In this document: positions 25,342 through 33,190 of the stretch, one piece after another
Position numbering within the stretch: the stretch's first letter is position 1
How the letters are laid out: each line of letters opens with the position of its first letter
Source: Pelomonas sp. Root1217
Lineage (GTDB): Bacteria > Pseudomonadota > Gammaproteobacteria > Burkholderiales > Burkholderiaceae_C
Length of the DNA stretch: 33,237 nucleotides
Direction of reading: 5' to 3'
Assembly: GCF_001425705.1 (NCBI RefSeq)
Contig: NZ_LMDC01000005.1
Location: 1-33,237 of the forward strand
Translations under genes and position numbers: made by a program
The notes under the pieces: generated by a model
The model's database searches: none
The model's input: the letters and a program-made list of their open reading frames with translations, nothing else
What the model was told of the DNA's origin: nothing

Positions 25342-25956
25342 GTGAACGAATTCTTTCAAACCTTGAAGACCCAGCGCTGGGACGACCATCGCTACTACCA
25401 CCACAGCCGCATCAACCAGAGCCTGCACTTGATCAGCGCGCTGAGCTTCCTGGTGTCGTATGTGCTGTTGTTCGTGAACCCTGCGTGGTCGGCGCTGCTG
25501 GCCTGGTGCGTGTCGATGACGACGCGCCAGGCGGGTCACTTCTTCTTCGAGCCGCGCGGTTACGACCATGTCAACCAGGCCACAGACGAGTACAAGGAAG
25601 AGATCAAGATTGGCTACAACATCCGCCGCAAGATCGTGCTGATGTCGGTGTGGGTGGCGCTGCCGCTGGTGCTGTGGTTGTCGCCGTCGCTCGGCGGCCT
25701 GATCCAACCTGCCGTGGGCCTGCAGGGCTTCATCGAAGACGTCGGCATGGCCTGGTTCTGCCTCGGCGTGACCGGCCTCGTGTTCCGCGTCGTGCAACTG
25801 TGGATCACACAGAACCTGGTGCAGGGCTTCGCCTGGGGCTTCAAGATCATCACCGATCCTTTCCATGACGTACTGCTCTACTGGAAGGCACCGCTGCACC
25901 TGTTGCGCGGGCAGTTGATCGATCCGATGGACCACGTGGGCCAGCAGGCGCATTGA
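25342..25956 (+). CDS. Mpo1/DUF962-like integral membrane protein
   Basis: This is a 204-residue protein with about four hydrophobic segments. The pattern YYHHSRINQSLHLIS, followed some 35 residues later by QAGHFFFEPRGYDH, resembles the H-x-N-x3-H and GHxxFE motifs of the Mpo1/DUF962 family. Yeast Mpo1 is an Fe(II)-dependent dioxygenase of 2-hydroxy fatty acid alpha-oxidation. Similarity was judged by eye, so function is tentative. The start is GTG with GAGGA upstream. It begins an operon-like row with the aminotransferase 4 nt downstream and the PSD paralogue after it. Confidence 0.6.
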   Translation: MNEFFQTLKTQRWDDHRYYHHSRINQSLHLISALSFLVSYVLLFVNPAWSALLAWCVSMTTRQAGHFFFEPRGYDHVNQATDEYKEEIKIGYNIRRKIVLMSVWVALPLVLWLSPSLGGLIQPAVGLQGFIEDVGMAWFCLGVTGLVFRVVQLWITQNLVQGFAWGFKIITDPFHDVLLYWKAPLHLLRGQLIDPMDHVGQQAH

Positions 25957-25960
25957 GCTG

Positions 25961-27607
25961 ATGGACGAGACCCTCACTCTTTCGGCACTGGCCTTGGGCG
26001 TGCTCGCGCTGTTGCCGGCGGTCAAACGGCGCATTGAGCTGTCGCGGGCCAAGCACCGCTCACTGGCCGGGCATTCGCGCATGGCCAAGCGCTTGGCGCG
26101 CTGGGTGCCAGGCTATGCCTATGACGAGGCGCAGTTTTTCGCCGCTGACGGCGCACCGACGGACGTCGCCGCTCAGCGACGCGCCGCGCTTCAGCGCCTT
26201 GGTGCCGAGTTCGACCGCCGCTTTGCCAAGACGCTCGCGGCCACAGAGCAGGCGCGCGAGACCATCGCCGACCTGCGCTTCACCGGCCGCTACCGCGTGC
26301 CCTTCCAGTTCAGCCCGGTGCTGCGCGAGCACTTGAAGGTCGGCGCATTCCTGCAGCACAGCGAAGGTGTGCAGGTCGAGGACCTCGACGGCAACCGGTT
26401 CTTCGACCTGACCGGCTCCTACGGCGTCAACGTGCTGGGCTACGACGCCTACAAGGAATGCATCGCCGAGGCAGCGGCAACCGTGAGCGAACTGGGCCCG
26501 GTGCTCGGCGCCTACCACCCCGGCGTGCTTGAGGCGCTGTCGCGGCTGAAGGCGATCTCGGGCCATGAGGAGGTCAGCTTTCACATGTCCGGCACGGAAG
26601 CCGTCATGCAGGCCGCGCGGCTGGCGCGCTATCACACCAAGCGAAAGCGCCTGGTGCGCTTTGCCGGGGCTTACCACGGCTGGTGGGAAGACGTTCAGCC
26701 CGGTCCCGGCAACCCGCTGCCGCCACGCGAGACTTTCACGCTGCAGGACATGGCCGAGCGCTCACTGAAAGTGCTGGCCACCCGGCGCGACATCGCCTGC
26801 GTGCTCGTCAATCCGTTGCAGGCGCTGCATCCGAACGCAAACGCACCCGGCGACTCGGCGCTCATCGACGGCAGCCGCCGCGCCAGCTACGACCGCGAGG
26901 CCTACACGGCTTGGTTGAAGCGGCTTCGCGAGGTCTGCACCGCGCGTGGCATCGTGCTGATCTTCGATGAGGTCTTCGTCGGCTTCCGCCTGGCGCCCGG
27001 TGGGGCGCAGGAGTACTTCGGCGTGAAGGCCGACCTCGTTACCTACGGCAAGACGCTGGGTGGCGGCCTGCCGGTCGGCGTCGTCTGTGGCAGTCGCGCG
27101 CTGATGACGCGCTACCGCGAGGACCGCCCCGCCGACATCTGCTTTGCGCGCGGCACCTTCAACGCCCACCCCTATGTAGTGGCGGCGATGGCTTCCTTCC
27201 TGAAGCGCATCGAGCGCCCCGAGGTGAAGGCCTTATACGACGGCCTCGACGCACGCTGGAACGCGCGCTGCGCCCAGTTCAACGCCCGCCTGCAGGCGGC
27301 CGGCGCGCCGGTGTGCATGGCCAATCTGTCGACGATCTGGACCGTGATGTACGACCAGCCCGGCCGCTACCACTGGATGCTGCAGTTCTATCTGCGCAAG
27401 CACGGCCTGGCGCTGAGCTGGGTGGGCACGGGCCGGTTGATCTTCAGCTTGAACTATGGCGATGCCGAATTCGCCGAGGTCATGGACTGCTTCGTCGCCG
27501 CCTGCGACGAAATGCGCGCCGACGGCTGGTGGTGGACCGCGCCCGAGCTCACGGCCAAGGCCATCCGCCGCAGCGTGTTCCGAGAAATGCTGGGCCAGAA
27601 GTTCTGA
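25961..27607 (+). CDS. Membrane-anchored class III PLP aminotransferase
   Basis: This 548-residue protein has a hydrophobic segment at residues 5-20, likely a membrane anchor, then about 110 extra residues before the aminotransferase fold. The core resembles glutamate-1-semialdehyde aminomutase and acetylornithine-type enzymes: HMSGTEAVMQAARLAR (208-223), GAYHGWW, FDEVFVGFR with cofactor Asp336, and PLP Lys364 in TYGKTLGGGLPVG. The substrate is unknown. It lies between an Mpo1-like gene and psd (stop/start overlap TGATG), which suggests a lipid-linked or membrane-associated amino substrate; this is inference. Confidence 0.82.
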   Translation: MDETLTLSALALGVLALLPAVKRRIELSRAKHRSLAGHSRMAKRLARWVPGYAYDEAQFFAADGAPTDVAAQRRAALQRLGAEFDRRFAKTLAATEQARETIADLRFTGRYRVPFQFSPVLREHLKVGAFLQHSEGVQVEDLDGNRFFDLTGSYGVNVLGYDAYKECIAEAAATVSELGPVLGAYHPGVLEALSRLKAISGHEEVSFHMSGTEAVMQAARLARYHTKRKRLVRFAGAYHGWWEDVQPGPGNPLPPRETFTLQDMAERSLKVLATRRDIACVLVNPLQALHPNANAPGDSALIDGSRRASYDREAYTAWLKRLREVCTARGIVLIFDEVFVGFRLAPGGAQEYFGVKADLVTYGKTLGGGLPVGVVCGSRALMTRYREDRPADICFARGTFNAHPYVVAAMASFLKRIERPEVKALYDGLDARWNARCAQFNARLQAAGAPVCMANLSTIWTVMYDQPGRYHWMLQFYLRKHGLALSWVGTGRLIFSLNYGDAEFAEVMDCFVAACDEMRADGWWWTAPELTAKAIRRSVFREMLGQKF

Positions 27608-28524
27608 TGAAAAACCACGAAGCATCGCCCGCGCTGGACGGCGGGATGAACGAACGCGGCCGGCCCCGACCGAGCTGGTTCAAGCGGCTGGTGGCGCAGG
27701 AGGACTTGAACTTCCTGCTGACCAACCGAGTGCCGCGCATCGCACTGACGAAGCTGATGGGCCGCTTCTCGCGCATCGAGAGCCCGCGGCTGACGAAGCT
27801 GACGATTGCTGTATGGCGGTGGTTCATTCCGCTGGATCTGAGCGAGGCCAAGCACACCGACTTCCGCTCGCTGAAGGACTGCTTCACGCGTGAACTCAAG
27901 GCCGGCTCGCGCGTGTTCGACGCGCGGCAGGACGTGTTCGCGAGCCCCAGCGACGCGATCATTGGCGCTACCGGTGTTGTGGAGCGCGGCATGGTCTACC
28001 AAGCCAAGGGCTTCCCGTACGCTACGGAGGAACTGTTCGGCCCGACGCAGGACGCCAGCGCCTTCGAGGACGGCCGCTTCGTCACGCTGCGGCTGACGTC
28101 GGCGATGTACCACCGCTTCCATGCACCGGCTGATGGCACGGTAGAGCATGTGACCTACCTCAGCGGTGACACCTGGAACGTGAACCCGGTGGCGCTGAAG
28201 CGCGTGGAGCGGCTGTTCTGCCGCAATGAGCGCGCCGTGGTGCGCATGACGCTCTCAAGCGGCCATCCGATCGCGCTGGTGCCAGTCGCGGCCATCCTGG
28301 TGGCCAGCATCCGCCTGCACTTCCTCGACGTGCTGCTGCATCTCGGCCGCAAAGGCGCGAACGAGATGCCCTGCTTGGCGCCGCACGTGAAAGGCCAGGA
28401 AATGGGCTGGTTCGAGCACGGCTCGACCATCATCGTCTTCGTGCCCCAGGGGTTCGAGCTGGCAGAGGGCATTGCGCCCGGCGTGCAGATCCGCGCCGGT
28501 CAGGCACTGCTCAGACTGAGCTGA
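27607..28524 (+). CDS. psd: Phosphatidylserine decarboxylase family protein
   Basis: This 305-residue protein is of the pyruvoyl PSD family. Visible features are the SPSDAII segment with Asp116, YHRFHAPADG with His172, and the self-cleavage motif EHGSTIIVF with Ser273, so the proenzyme should process itself. PSD turns phosphatidylserine into phosphatidylethanolamine, but the gene is coupled to an aminotransferase rather than to pssA. It may therefore be a paralogue acting on another amino-lipid. It overlaps the aminotransferase by 1 nt and the convergent phosphoesterase by 14 nt. Confidence 0.87.
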   Translation: MKNHEASPALDGGMNERGRPRPSWFKRLVAQEDLNFLLTNRVPRIALTKLMGRFSRIESPRLTKLTIAVWRWFIPLDLSEAKHTDFRSLKDCFTRELKAGSRVFDARQDVFASPSDAIIGATGVVERGMVYQAKGFPYATEELFGPTQDASAFEDGRFVTLRLTSAMYHRFHAPADGTVEHVTYLSGDTWNVNPVALKRVERLFCRNERAVVRMTLSSGHPIALVPVAAILVASIRLHFLDVLLHLGRKGANEMPCLAPHVKGQEMGWFEHGSTIIVFVPQGFELAEGIAPGVQIRAGQALLRLS

Positions 28525-29398
28525 CGGTGTCTGGTGCCGCAGCCTTCGCGGTCGCCGGCACTGGCAGCACCACGGGCGCGGACTTGGGCGCCGGCAGCAT
28601 ACCCATACCCGGCAGCGCCGCTTCGTCGCCTCGGTCGATGATCTCGAGGCGGCCGTCGAAATGCTCAACGAGGGCCGTCAGGCTTTCCACCCAGTCGCCG
28701 TCGTTGCAGTAGAGGATGCCGTCGATCTCGCGGATCTCGGCATGGTGGATATGGCCGCAGACGACCCCGTGCGCGCCACGCTTGCGGGCCTCGCGCGCGA
28801 CGGCGTTCTCGAACTCGTTGATATAGCTGACCGCGCGCTTGACCTTGTGCTTCAGGTAGCGCGACAGGCTCCAGTACGGCAGGCCACACTTGGCGCGGAT
28901 GCGGTTGAACCAACGGTTGACCTTGAGCGTGAACTCATAGGCCAGGTCGCCAGCGATGGCCAACCACCGCGCGCATTGGATGACGCCGTCATACAGATCG
29001 CCATGCGTGACCCACAACCGCTTGCCATCTGCCGTCACATGCATGGCCTCCTCCATCACGTCGACGCCGCCGAAGTTGTGCGCGAGGTATTTGCGCGCGA
29101 ACTCGTCATGGTTGCCGGGGATGAAGATGACCCGCGTGCCCTTGCGCGCCTTGCGCAACAGTTTCTGTACGACGTCGTTGTGTGCCTGCGGCCAGTACCA
29201 GGAGCGGCGCAGCTGCCAGCCATCGATGATGTCGCCCACGAGGTAGAGCGTCTCGCAGTCGACGTCACGCAGGAAGTCGAGCAAGGCCTTGGCCTGGCAG
29301 CCGGGGGTGCCCAGATGCAGGTCAGAGATCCAGACGGTTCGCACCGACAGCGTGGGCGTGTCGGCGGCAGCTGAGTCTTGCGTCGTCGGCATGGGCAT
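28511..29398 (-). CDS. plcP: PlcP-like metallophosphoesterase (LpxH-related)
   Basis: This 295-residue calcineurin-like phosphoesterase shows all metal motifs: SDLHLG (25-30), GDIIDGW (55-61), PGNHDEF (94-100), THGDLYD (131-137) and CGHIHHAEI. The RRSWYWPQAHNDVVQKLLRK block and GDWVESLTALVEHFDGR are what I recall from PlcP of rhizobia and marine bacteria, a phospholipase C-type enzyme often annotated as UDP-2,3-diacylglucosamine pyrophosphatase. PlcP frees diacylglycerol from phospholipids under phosphate limitation. LpxH-like activity is the alternative. The C-terminus carries an Ala/Pro-rich tail of about 40 residues. Confidence 0.8.
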   Translation of the reverse strand: MPMPTTQDSAAADTPTLSVRTVWISDLHLGTPGCQAKALLDFLRDVDCETLYLVGDIIDGWQLRRSWYWPQAHNDVVQKLLRKARKGTRVIFIPGNHDEFARKYLAHNFGGVDVMEEAMHVTADGKRLWVTHGDLYDGVIQCARWLAIAGDLAYEFTLKVNRWFNRIRAKCGLPYWSLSRYLKHKVKRAVSYINEFENAVAREARKRGAHGVVCGHIHHAEIREIDGILYCNDGDWVESLTALVEHFDGRLEIIDRGDEAALPGMGMLPAPKSAPVVLPVPATAKAAAPDTVSSV

Positions 29399-29440
29399 GC
29401 ATGCTGCCCGCCACTCATGACGCGACCGTGAACGTGTGGC

Positions 29441-29842
29441 TCAGCTCATACCCTTGAGCGGACTGCTGCCCAGCCAACGATCGATCTGGACCTGGCGGTC
29501 ATTGCTCCAGAAGGGTTCGCCGTCCCCGATGAGATGAGGCGCGCCGACACGCCGGCGGCGATGGCCGCGTCGTTCTCGGCCTTGAGGCGATTCTTCCAGG
29601 CCGGGTCGCTCCGGGCGGCTTCGGCATCGATGCCGGAATCGGCCAGCTGCCCCTTCAGCGCCTCGAGCGCGTGAAATAGGCGCGCACAGCCCACGTGCGC
29701 CCAGTCGACAGCGTGGGCAGAGTCCTGATCATCAGGCGGTAGGGCAGGCCGCGAAGCGGGCCGAACGTCCGAAGTCGCGCAGCGTGTAGTCGCGCTTCAT
29801 CGGTGGCCACGGGCGACTTCAGCTCCACGGCCTGGCAGCTCA
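29441..29842 (-). pseudogene. Decayed 2-hydroxychromene-2-carboxylate isomerase (DsbA-fold) gene
   Basis: Reading the minus strand in successive frames gives MKRDYTLRDFGRSARF, then RGLPYRL...LPTLSTG, then LFHALEALKGQLADSGID...DPAWKNRLKAE, then GAPHLIGDGEPFWSNDRQ and a stop at 29441. Each piece matches the expected order of the NahD/HCCA isomerase family. At least three frameshifts, an internal stop and missing segments show it is dead. The 5' part is cut off at the IS66 left end (29843) and does not reappear beyond the right end. Confidence 0.75.
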
Positions 29843-29862
29843 GTAAGCGTGGCCTGACGGCC
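29843..29862 (+). repeat. IS66 left terminal inverted repeat
   Basis: GTAAGCGTGGCCTGACGGCC matches the right end in inverted orientation with one mismatch. It cuts into the isomerase pseudogene. Confidence 0.88.
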
Positions 29863-29884
29863 CTCTTGACGGAAGCGCAGTAGC

Positions 29885-30403
29885 TCAGATATCGAGCACG
29901 TGGCGCAGCAACCCGAAGCCCACGCGCCACTTGGTGCCGTCACCCGGATCGATGCTGGCGGTGCGCTCGTTGATGCGTATGATGGTGCCGACGACTGTGT
30001 TGAGGTACTTGTCCTCGAAGGCCACCTTCTCGCCGCAGCGGAAGTCGTTGCGCGTGGGTCGAGGTGCTGTGGGCGCCGGCGCGGTTTCGGCCTGTCGCGC
30101 CGCGGCGTTCGGCGCCGGCGGCTCGATGGCCGCATAGGGCAGCTTCCACTCGCGGCGCTCGCGCAGGTCTTGCAGCGTGACCTGGGCGTCGCGCAGGGCC
30201 ACGACCTTGCCTTCACGCAGGCTGCCATCGCGCCAGTCGAGGAAGCGCACCGTCTGGCCCAGGTGCATGTCCTTGCGGACCGCGATGATGCGTCGCGGGT
30301 CGGCCAGCAGTCGCTCGATCAGCGTGCTGAGCTGGAACAACTCCAGGCTGCTGGCCTGGTGAAGGACGTCCAGCAGCCGTGGATCAAGGCTCGGCCCGCT
30401 CAT
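29885..30403 (-). CDS. IS66 passenger protein, uncharacterised (two SH3/KOW-like segments)
   Basis: This 172-residue protein lies inside the element, starting with an ATGA overlap to the tnpC stop, so it is translated with the transposase. An N-terminal helical part ([21 protein letters not shown]) is followed by two similar beta-rich modules: [20 protein letters not shown] near residues 48-67 and [20 protein letters not shown] near 122-141, separated by an Ala/Pro linker. They look like Tudor/SH3/KOW-type barrels, which often bind nucleic acid or protein. No known enzyme motif is seen. A role in target choice or regulation of transposition is a guess. Confidence 0.7.
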   Translation of the reverse strand: MSGPSLDPRLLDVLHQASSLELFQLSTLIERLLADPRRIIAVRKDMHLGQTVRFLDWRDGSLREGKVVALRDAQVTLQDLRERREWKLPYAAIEPPAPNAAARQAETAPAPTAPRPTRNDFRCGEKVAFEDKYLNTVVGTIIRINERTASIDPGDGTKWRVGFGLLRHVLDI

Positions 30404-31971
30404 GCCGCCGCGCGCACTTCTTCGTCGGCGTCCTGGCTGGCGATGTTCCAGGGCAGCAGCTCGTCGATCCGGTTCACCGGATGGTCGGCAATGCGCAGCA
30501 GCACGTCGCGCAGGTAGGCCTCGGGGTCGAGCCCGTTGAGCTTGGCGGTCTCGATCAAGCTGTACATCGACGCCGCGCGTTCGCCGCCCGCGTTCGAGCC
30601 CATGAACAGGTAGTTGCCGCGCCCAAGCGCCACGCCTCGCAACGCGCGCTCTGCGGCCGAGTTGTCGATCTCGATCCGGCCGTCGCCCACGTAGCGCGTC
30701 AACGCCTTCCAGCGCGCCAGGCTTTAGCGGGCCGCCTTGCCCAACTCCGACTTCGTCGACACCTGGGTCAGCACGCCCTGCAGCCAGAGCTGGAACTTCT
30801 CTAACAACGGGCCGGCCCGGGCCTGCCGCTGCTGGCGTCGCACCTCGGGTGGACTGCCGCGGATGTCCGCCTCGACGGCATACAACCCCTGGATGTGGCA
30901 CAGCGCCTGCGCCGCCAGTCCGGTGTCGTCGCGGTGCTGTTCGTACAGGTCCCACCACGGCCGTCGCGCGTGAGCCCAGCATGCCGCTTCGACCACGTGG
31001 CCACGGTCGTAGAGCGCGTTCCAGCCACCGTAGGCATCAGCCTGCAGGATGCCTCGGAAGTCGCGCAGATGGCGCTGCGGGTGCTCGCCCTTGCGGTCGG
31101 CCGAGTAGCGGAACCAGACGGCCGGCGGCGCGCTGTCGCCCGAGGGCCGGTCGTCGCGCACATAGACCCACAGCCTGCCGGTGCGGGTCTTGCCTTCGCC
31201 TGGCGCCAGTACCTTGACCGGCGTGTCGTCTGCGTGCACCTTGGCCGCGTGCAGGACGTGCCGGCCCAGCGCCGCAAGCAAGGGGTCGAACAAGGTGTGA
31301 ACCTGCTCCACCCAGCCGGCCATCGTGCTGGGGTCGATCTCGACGCCTTCGCGGGCATAGGCACGGCTCTGGCGGTGCAGCGGTGAGTGATCGCAATACT
31401 TGGACACCGCCACGTGGGCCAGCAGCGCAGGCCCTGCCAGGCCTCGCGTGATCGGCCGGCTCGGCGCGCTGGCCTGGAAGATGGCTTCGCACTTCGTGCA
31501 AGCCAGCTTGGGCCTGACGGTGCGGATGACCTTGAAGCGCGCCGGCACGTACTCCAGGTGCTCCGAGACGTCGGCGCCGATGCTGCGCAGGCGGCCCCCG
31601 CAGGCGGTGCAGCCGCAGGACTGGCCAGCGGCGTCGTGATGCGCGGCGCTGGTGTCAGGACGAATCTCGCGCTGCTCGCGCGGCAGGTGCTCGGGCGGGC
31701 TGCGGTCGACGCTGCCGGCATTGGCGGCCGGCGTCTTGGGCTTGCGCACGGGCAGCTGCTCCAACGCCACCGGCTCGATGAGGCTGGCCTGCAGATCGAA
31801 TCGCTCGCTGGAGACTCCGAATTGCGCGCGCACTCGGCGTGCCAGTTGCAGCTTGAGCTTGTCGACCATCAGCTTGAGCCGCTGCACCTCGCTGGCGCTG
31901 ACGCGCAGTTGCTGCTTGAGCAGCTGCGCGTCGTCGGGCAGTTGGCTGATCGGGTCGGTGTCTTGCGGCAC
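30400..31971 (-). pseudogene. tnpC: tnpC: IS66 transposase broken by an in-frame stop
   Basis: The reading frame would encode about 523 residues. It contains an N-terminal coiled-coil-like region, a zinc-finger-like CGCTACGGRL segment, and the DDE catalytic core with Asp in HADDTPVKV and Asp in LQADAYGGWN. A TAA at 30726-30724 interrupts it after SELGKAAR; the same frame continues [29 protein letters not shown] to a stop at 30400. The third catalytic residue, Glu in GRIEIDN, lies after the stop. Related transposases commonly have Tyr there, so one base change (TAC/TAT to TAA) explains it. The start is GTG. Confidence 0.88.
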
Positions 31972-32033
31972 GGACCTCAGTGTGCGACAGGGTCAGCGCG
32001 CGTGCATTGGGATCACTCCCGAGAAGACACTGC

Positions 32034-32381
32034 CTACGCAGCCAACTGAGGTGAGGTCGTGCGAGTCGGCATGCGCCAGTCGATGCCTTCCAGCAGCATC
32101 GACAGCTGTGCGGCGGACAGTGCCACGCGACCGTCAACGGCCTGCGGCCAGACGAAGCGACCGCGCTCCAGGCGCTTGGCCAGCAGCATCAATCCTTGGC
32201 CGTCGAACCACAGCACCTTGATGATGTCGCCGCGCCGACCCCGGAAGACGAACACATGGCCGTCGAACTGATTCGACGCCAGTGCCGTCTGCACCACGGC
32301 GGCCAAGCCGTCGAAGCCCTTCCTCATGTCGGCGTGGCCGGCGACGAGCCACACGCGCGTGCCCGATGGCAGGCCGATCAT
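32034..32381 (-). CDS. tnpB: tnpB: IS66 accessory protein (Orf2)
   Basis: This 115-residue IS66 Orf2 is intact and of normal length. It contains the family blocks MRKGFDGLAAVVQ, FDGHVFVFRGRRGDIIKVLWFDGQG and RGRFVWP. Its ATG overlaps the tnpA stop (ATGA). TnpB is needed for transposition of IS66 elements, but its biochemical function is not established. The gap to tnpC is 62 nt. Confidence 0.92.
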   Translation of the reverse strand: MIGLPSGTRVWLVAGHADMRKGFDGLAAVVQTALASNQFDGHVFVFRGRRGDIIKVLWFDGQGLMLLAKRLERGRFVWPQAVDGRVALSAAQLSMLLEGIDWRMPTRTTSPQLAA

Positions 32382-32787
32382 GCGAGGCTGCGCAACGCAG
32401 AGAGCAGCGCCACAAGACTCTCCTGGTCGACGGCGCCTCGCAGTCGCAGCCGGGCACCGGCGAAGTCAAGTTCTATGCTGCCGGCGGTGGTGCGGGTCGC
32501 GCACGATGTGGGCACGGGAGGTGCCGACACGCGTCGCTCGGCGTGGCCGAGGCGAGCGTGATCGGCAGCAGCTGCGGCGCCGACGCTTGCACAGGTCCTG
32601 AGCCAGAGGCCTCGACAGCGAGATGTTCACGGCGCCACTTGAACACCAGGTCGGCGTTGATGCCATGCGCCATCGCGATGCTGGAGACCGACGCGCCGGG
32701 CAGCAGGTATTGCCGGACAAGCTCGCGCTTGAGCTCGGGGCTGTGGTCGCGCCGGCGGCGCCTTGAGGGAGTGTCTTGATCGGCCAT
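32378..32787 (-). pseudogene. tnpA: tnpA: IS66 Orf1 with a frameshift
   Basis: The first part (MADQDTPSRRRRRDHSPELK, then the helix-turn-helix RQYLLPGASVSSIAMAHGINADLVFKW) is read in one frame up to ITLASATPSD near 32530. The expected C-terminus (TAGSIELDFAGARLRLRGAV, then LVALLSALRSLA) is in another frame and ends at 32378, overlapping tnpB. A one-base shift around 32525-32535 joins the two. It may be a real mutation or a sequencing error; programmed frameshifting is not usual for IS66 tnpA. Confidence 0.8.
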
Positions 32788-32873
32788 GGTGTGCGCTTGC
32801 GATGCCTGATGCACACCATCTCGGGCGCGCAGGATCAGCCGATCTTGCTCACGACATCACCGCCACGCCAGGG

Positions 32874-32893
32874 GGCCGTGAGGCCACGCTTAC
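32874..32893 (-). repeat. IS66 right terminal inverted repeat
   Basis: The minus strand reads GTAAGCGTGGCCTCACGGCC, the partner of 29843-29862 with one mismatch. Confidence 0.88.
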
Positions 32894-32918
32894 CTCCTTC
32901 GCTGCACAACCGCCGGAT

Positions 32919-33008
32919 CTACGCCGCCTGACCTTTGATCACGAGAGCTTCGCGGTCTTTGGCCCGCTCGCCCTGGTCGGCACCGCCTTCTATCCGGTTC
33001 TTGTCCAT
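32919..33008 (-). pseudogene. Possible remnant of a small CsbD-like gene
   Basis: A 29-codon frame starts MDKNRIEGGADQGERAKDRE and stops at 32919. The first ten residues resemble the start of CsbD-family stress proteins, but the rest diverges and the frame is far too short. It may be a remnant or part of a repeated non-coding element. Confidence 0.3.
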
Positions 33009-33097
33009 CGGCTCGCAGCTTCGCTCCACGCTTCCTCCCCACACTCGGTCGCCCTCATGCAGTTGCGCTTCGCTTCGTTCGTCGTGACCAACTTACG

Positions 33098-33139
33098 GCG
33101 GGACTTGCACCCGCAAGAGTGCGCCCATGCTGGGCGCAC
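33098..33139. repeat. Two adjacent hairpins next to the rRNA operon
   Basis: GCGGG/CCCGC (33098-33102 with 33110-33114) is followed by the perfect 8-bp stem GTGCGCCC/GGGCGCAC (33119-33126 with 33132-33139) around loop ATGCT. No T run follows directly. The layout recalls REP-like or attC-like structured repeats; I cannot assign it. The rest of 32894-33097 holds no recognisable intact gene. Confidence 0.45.
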
Positions 33140-33146
33140 CAAAAGC

Positions 33147-33179
33147 AAAACCCCTCTCAGCCGAGGCTGGAGGGGTTTT
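33147..33179 (-). terminator. Terminator of the rRNA operon
   Basis: A long stem AAAACCCCTC/GAGGGGTTTT (33147-33156 with 33170-33179) is extended by CAGC/GCTG inside. It lies 12 nt after the 3' end of the 5S gene on the minus strand and ends in TTTT on both strands, so it can act in both directions. Confidence 0.85.
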
Positions 33180-33190
33180 GAGGGGTAAAT

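Larger units (their letters stand above)
29843..32893 (-). mobile_element. IS66-family insertion sequence with passenger gene, inactivated
   Basis: The element is 3051 bp with terminal inverted repeats GTAAGCGTGGCCTGACGGCC (left) and GTAAGCGTGGCCTCACGGCC (right, minus strand), 19 of 20 identical and starting with the GTAAGCG typical of IS66. Genes in transcription order are tnpA (frameshifted), tnpB (intact), tnpC (in-frame stop) and a fourth gene of unknown role. The flanking octamers GCAGCTCA and CTCCTTCG do not match, so the expected 8-bp target duplication is absent. Confidence 0.9.

Noticed and set aside
25948..26042. Short direct repeat GCGCATTGAGCTG at the end of the Mpo1-like gene and the start of the aminotransferase
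   Set aside because: It is only 13 bp in two coding sequences with common codons, with no sign of duplication around it.
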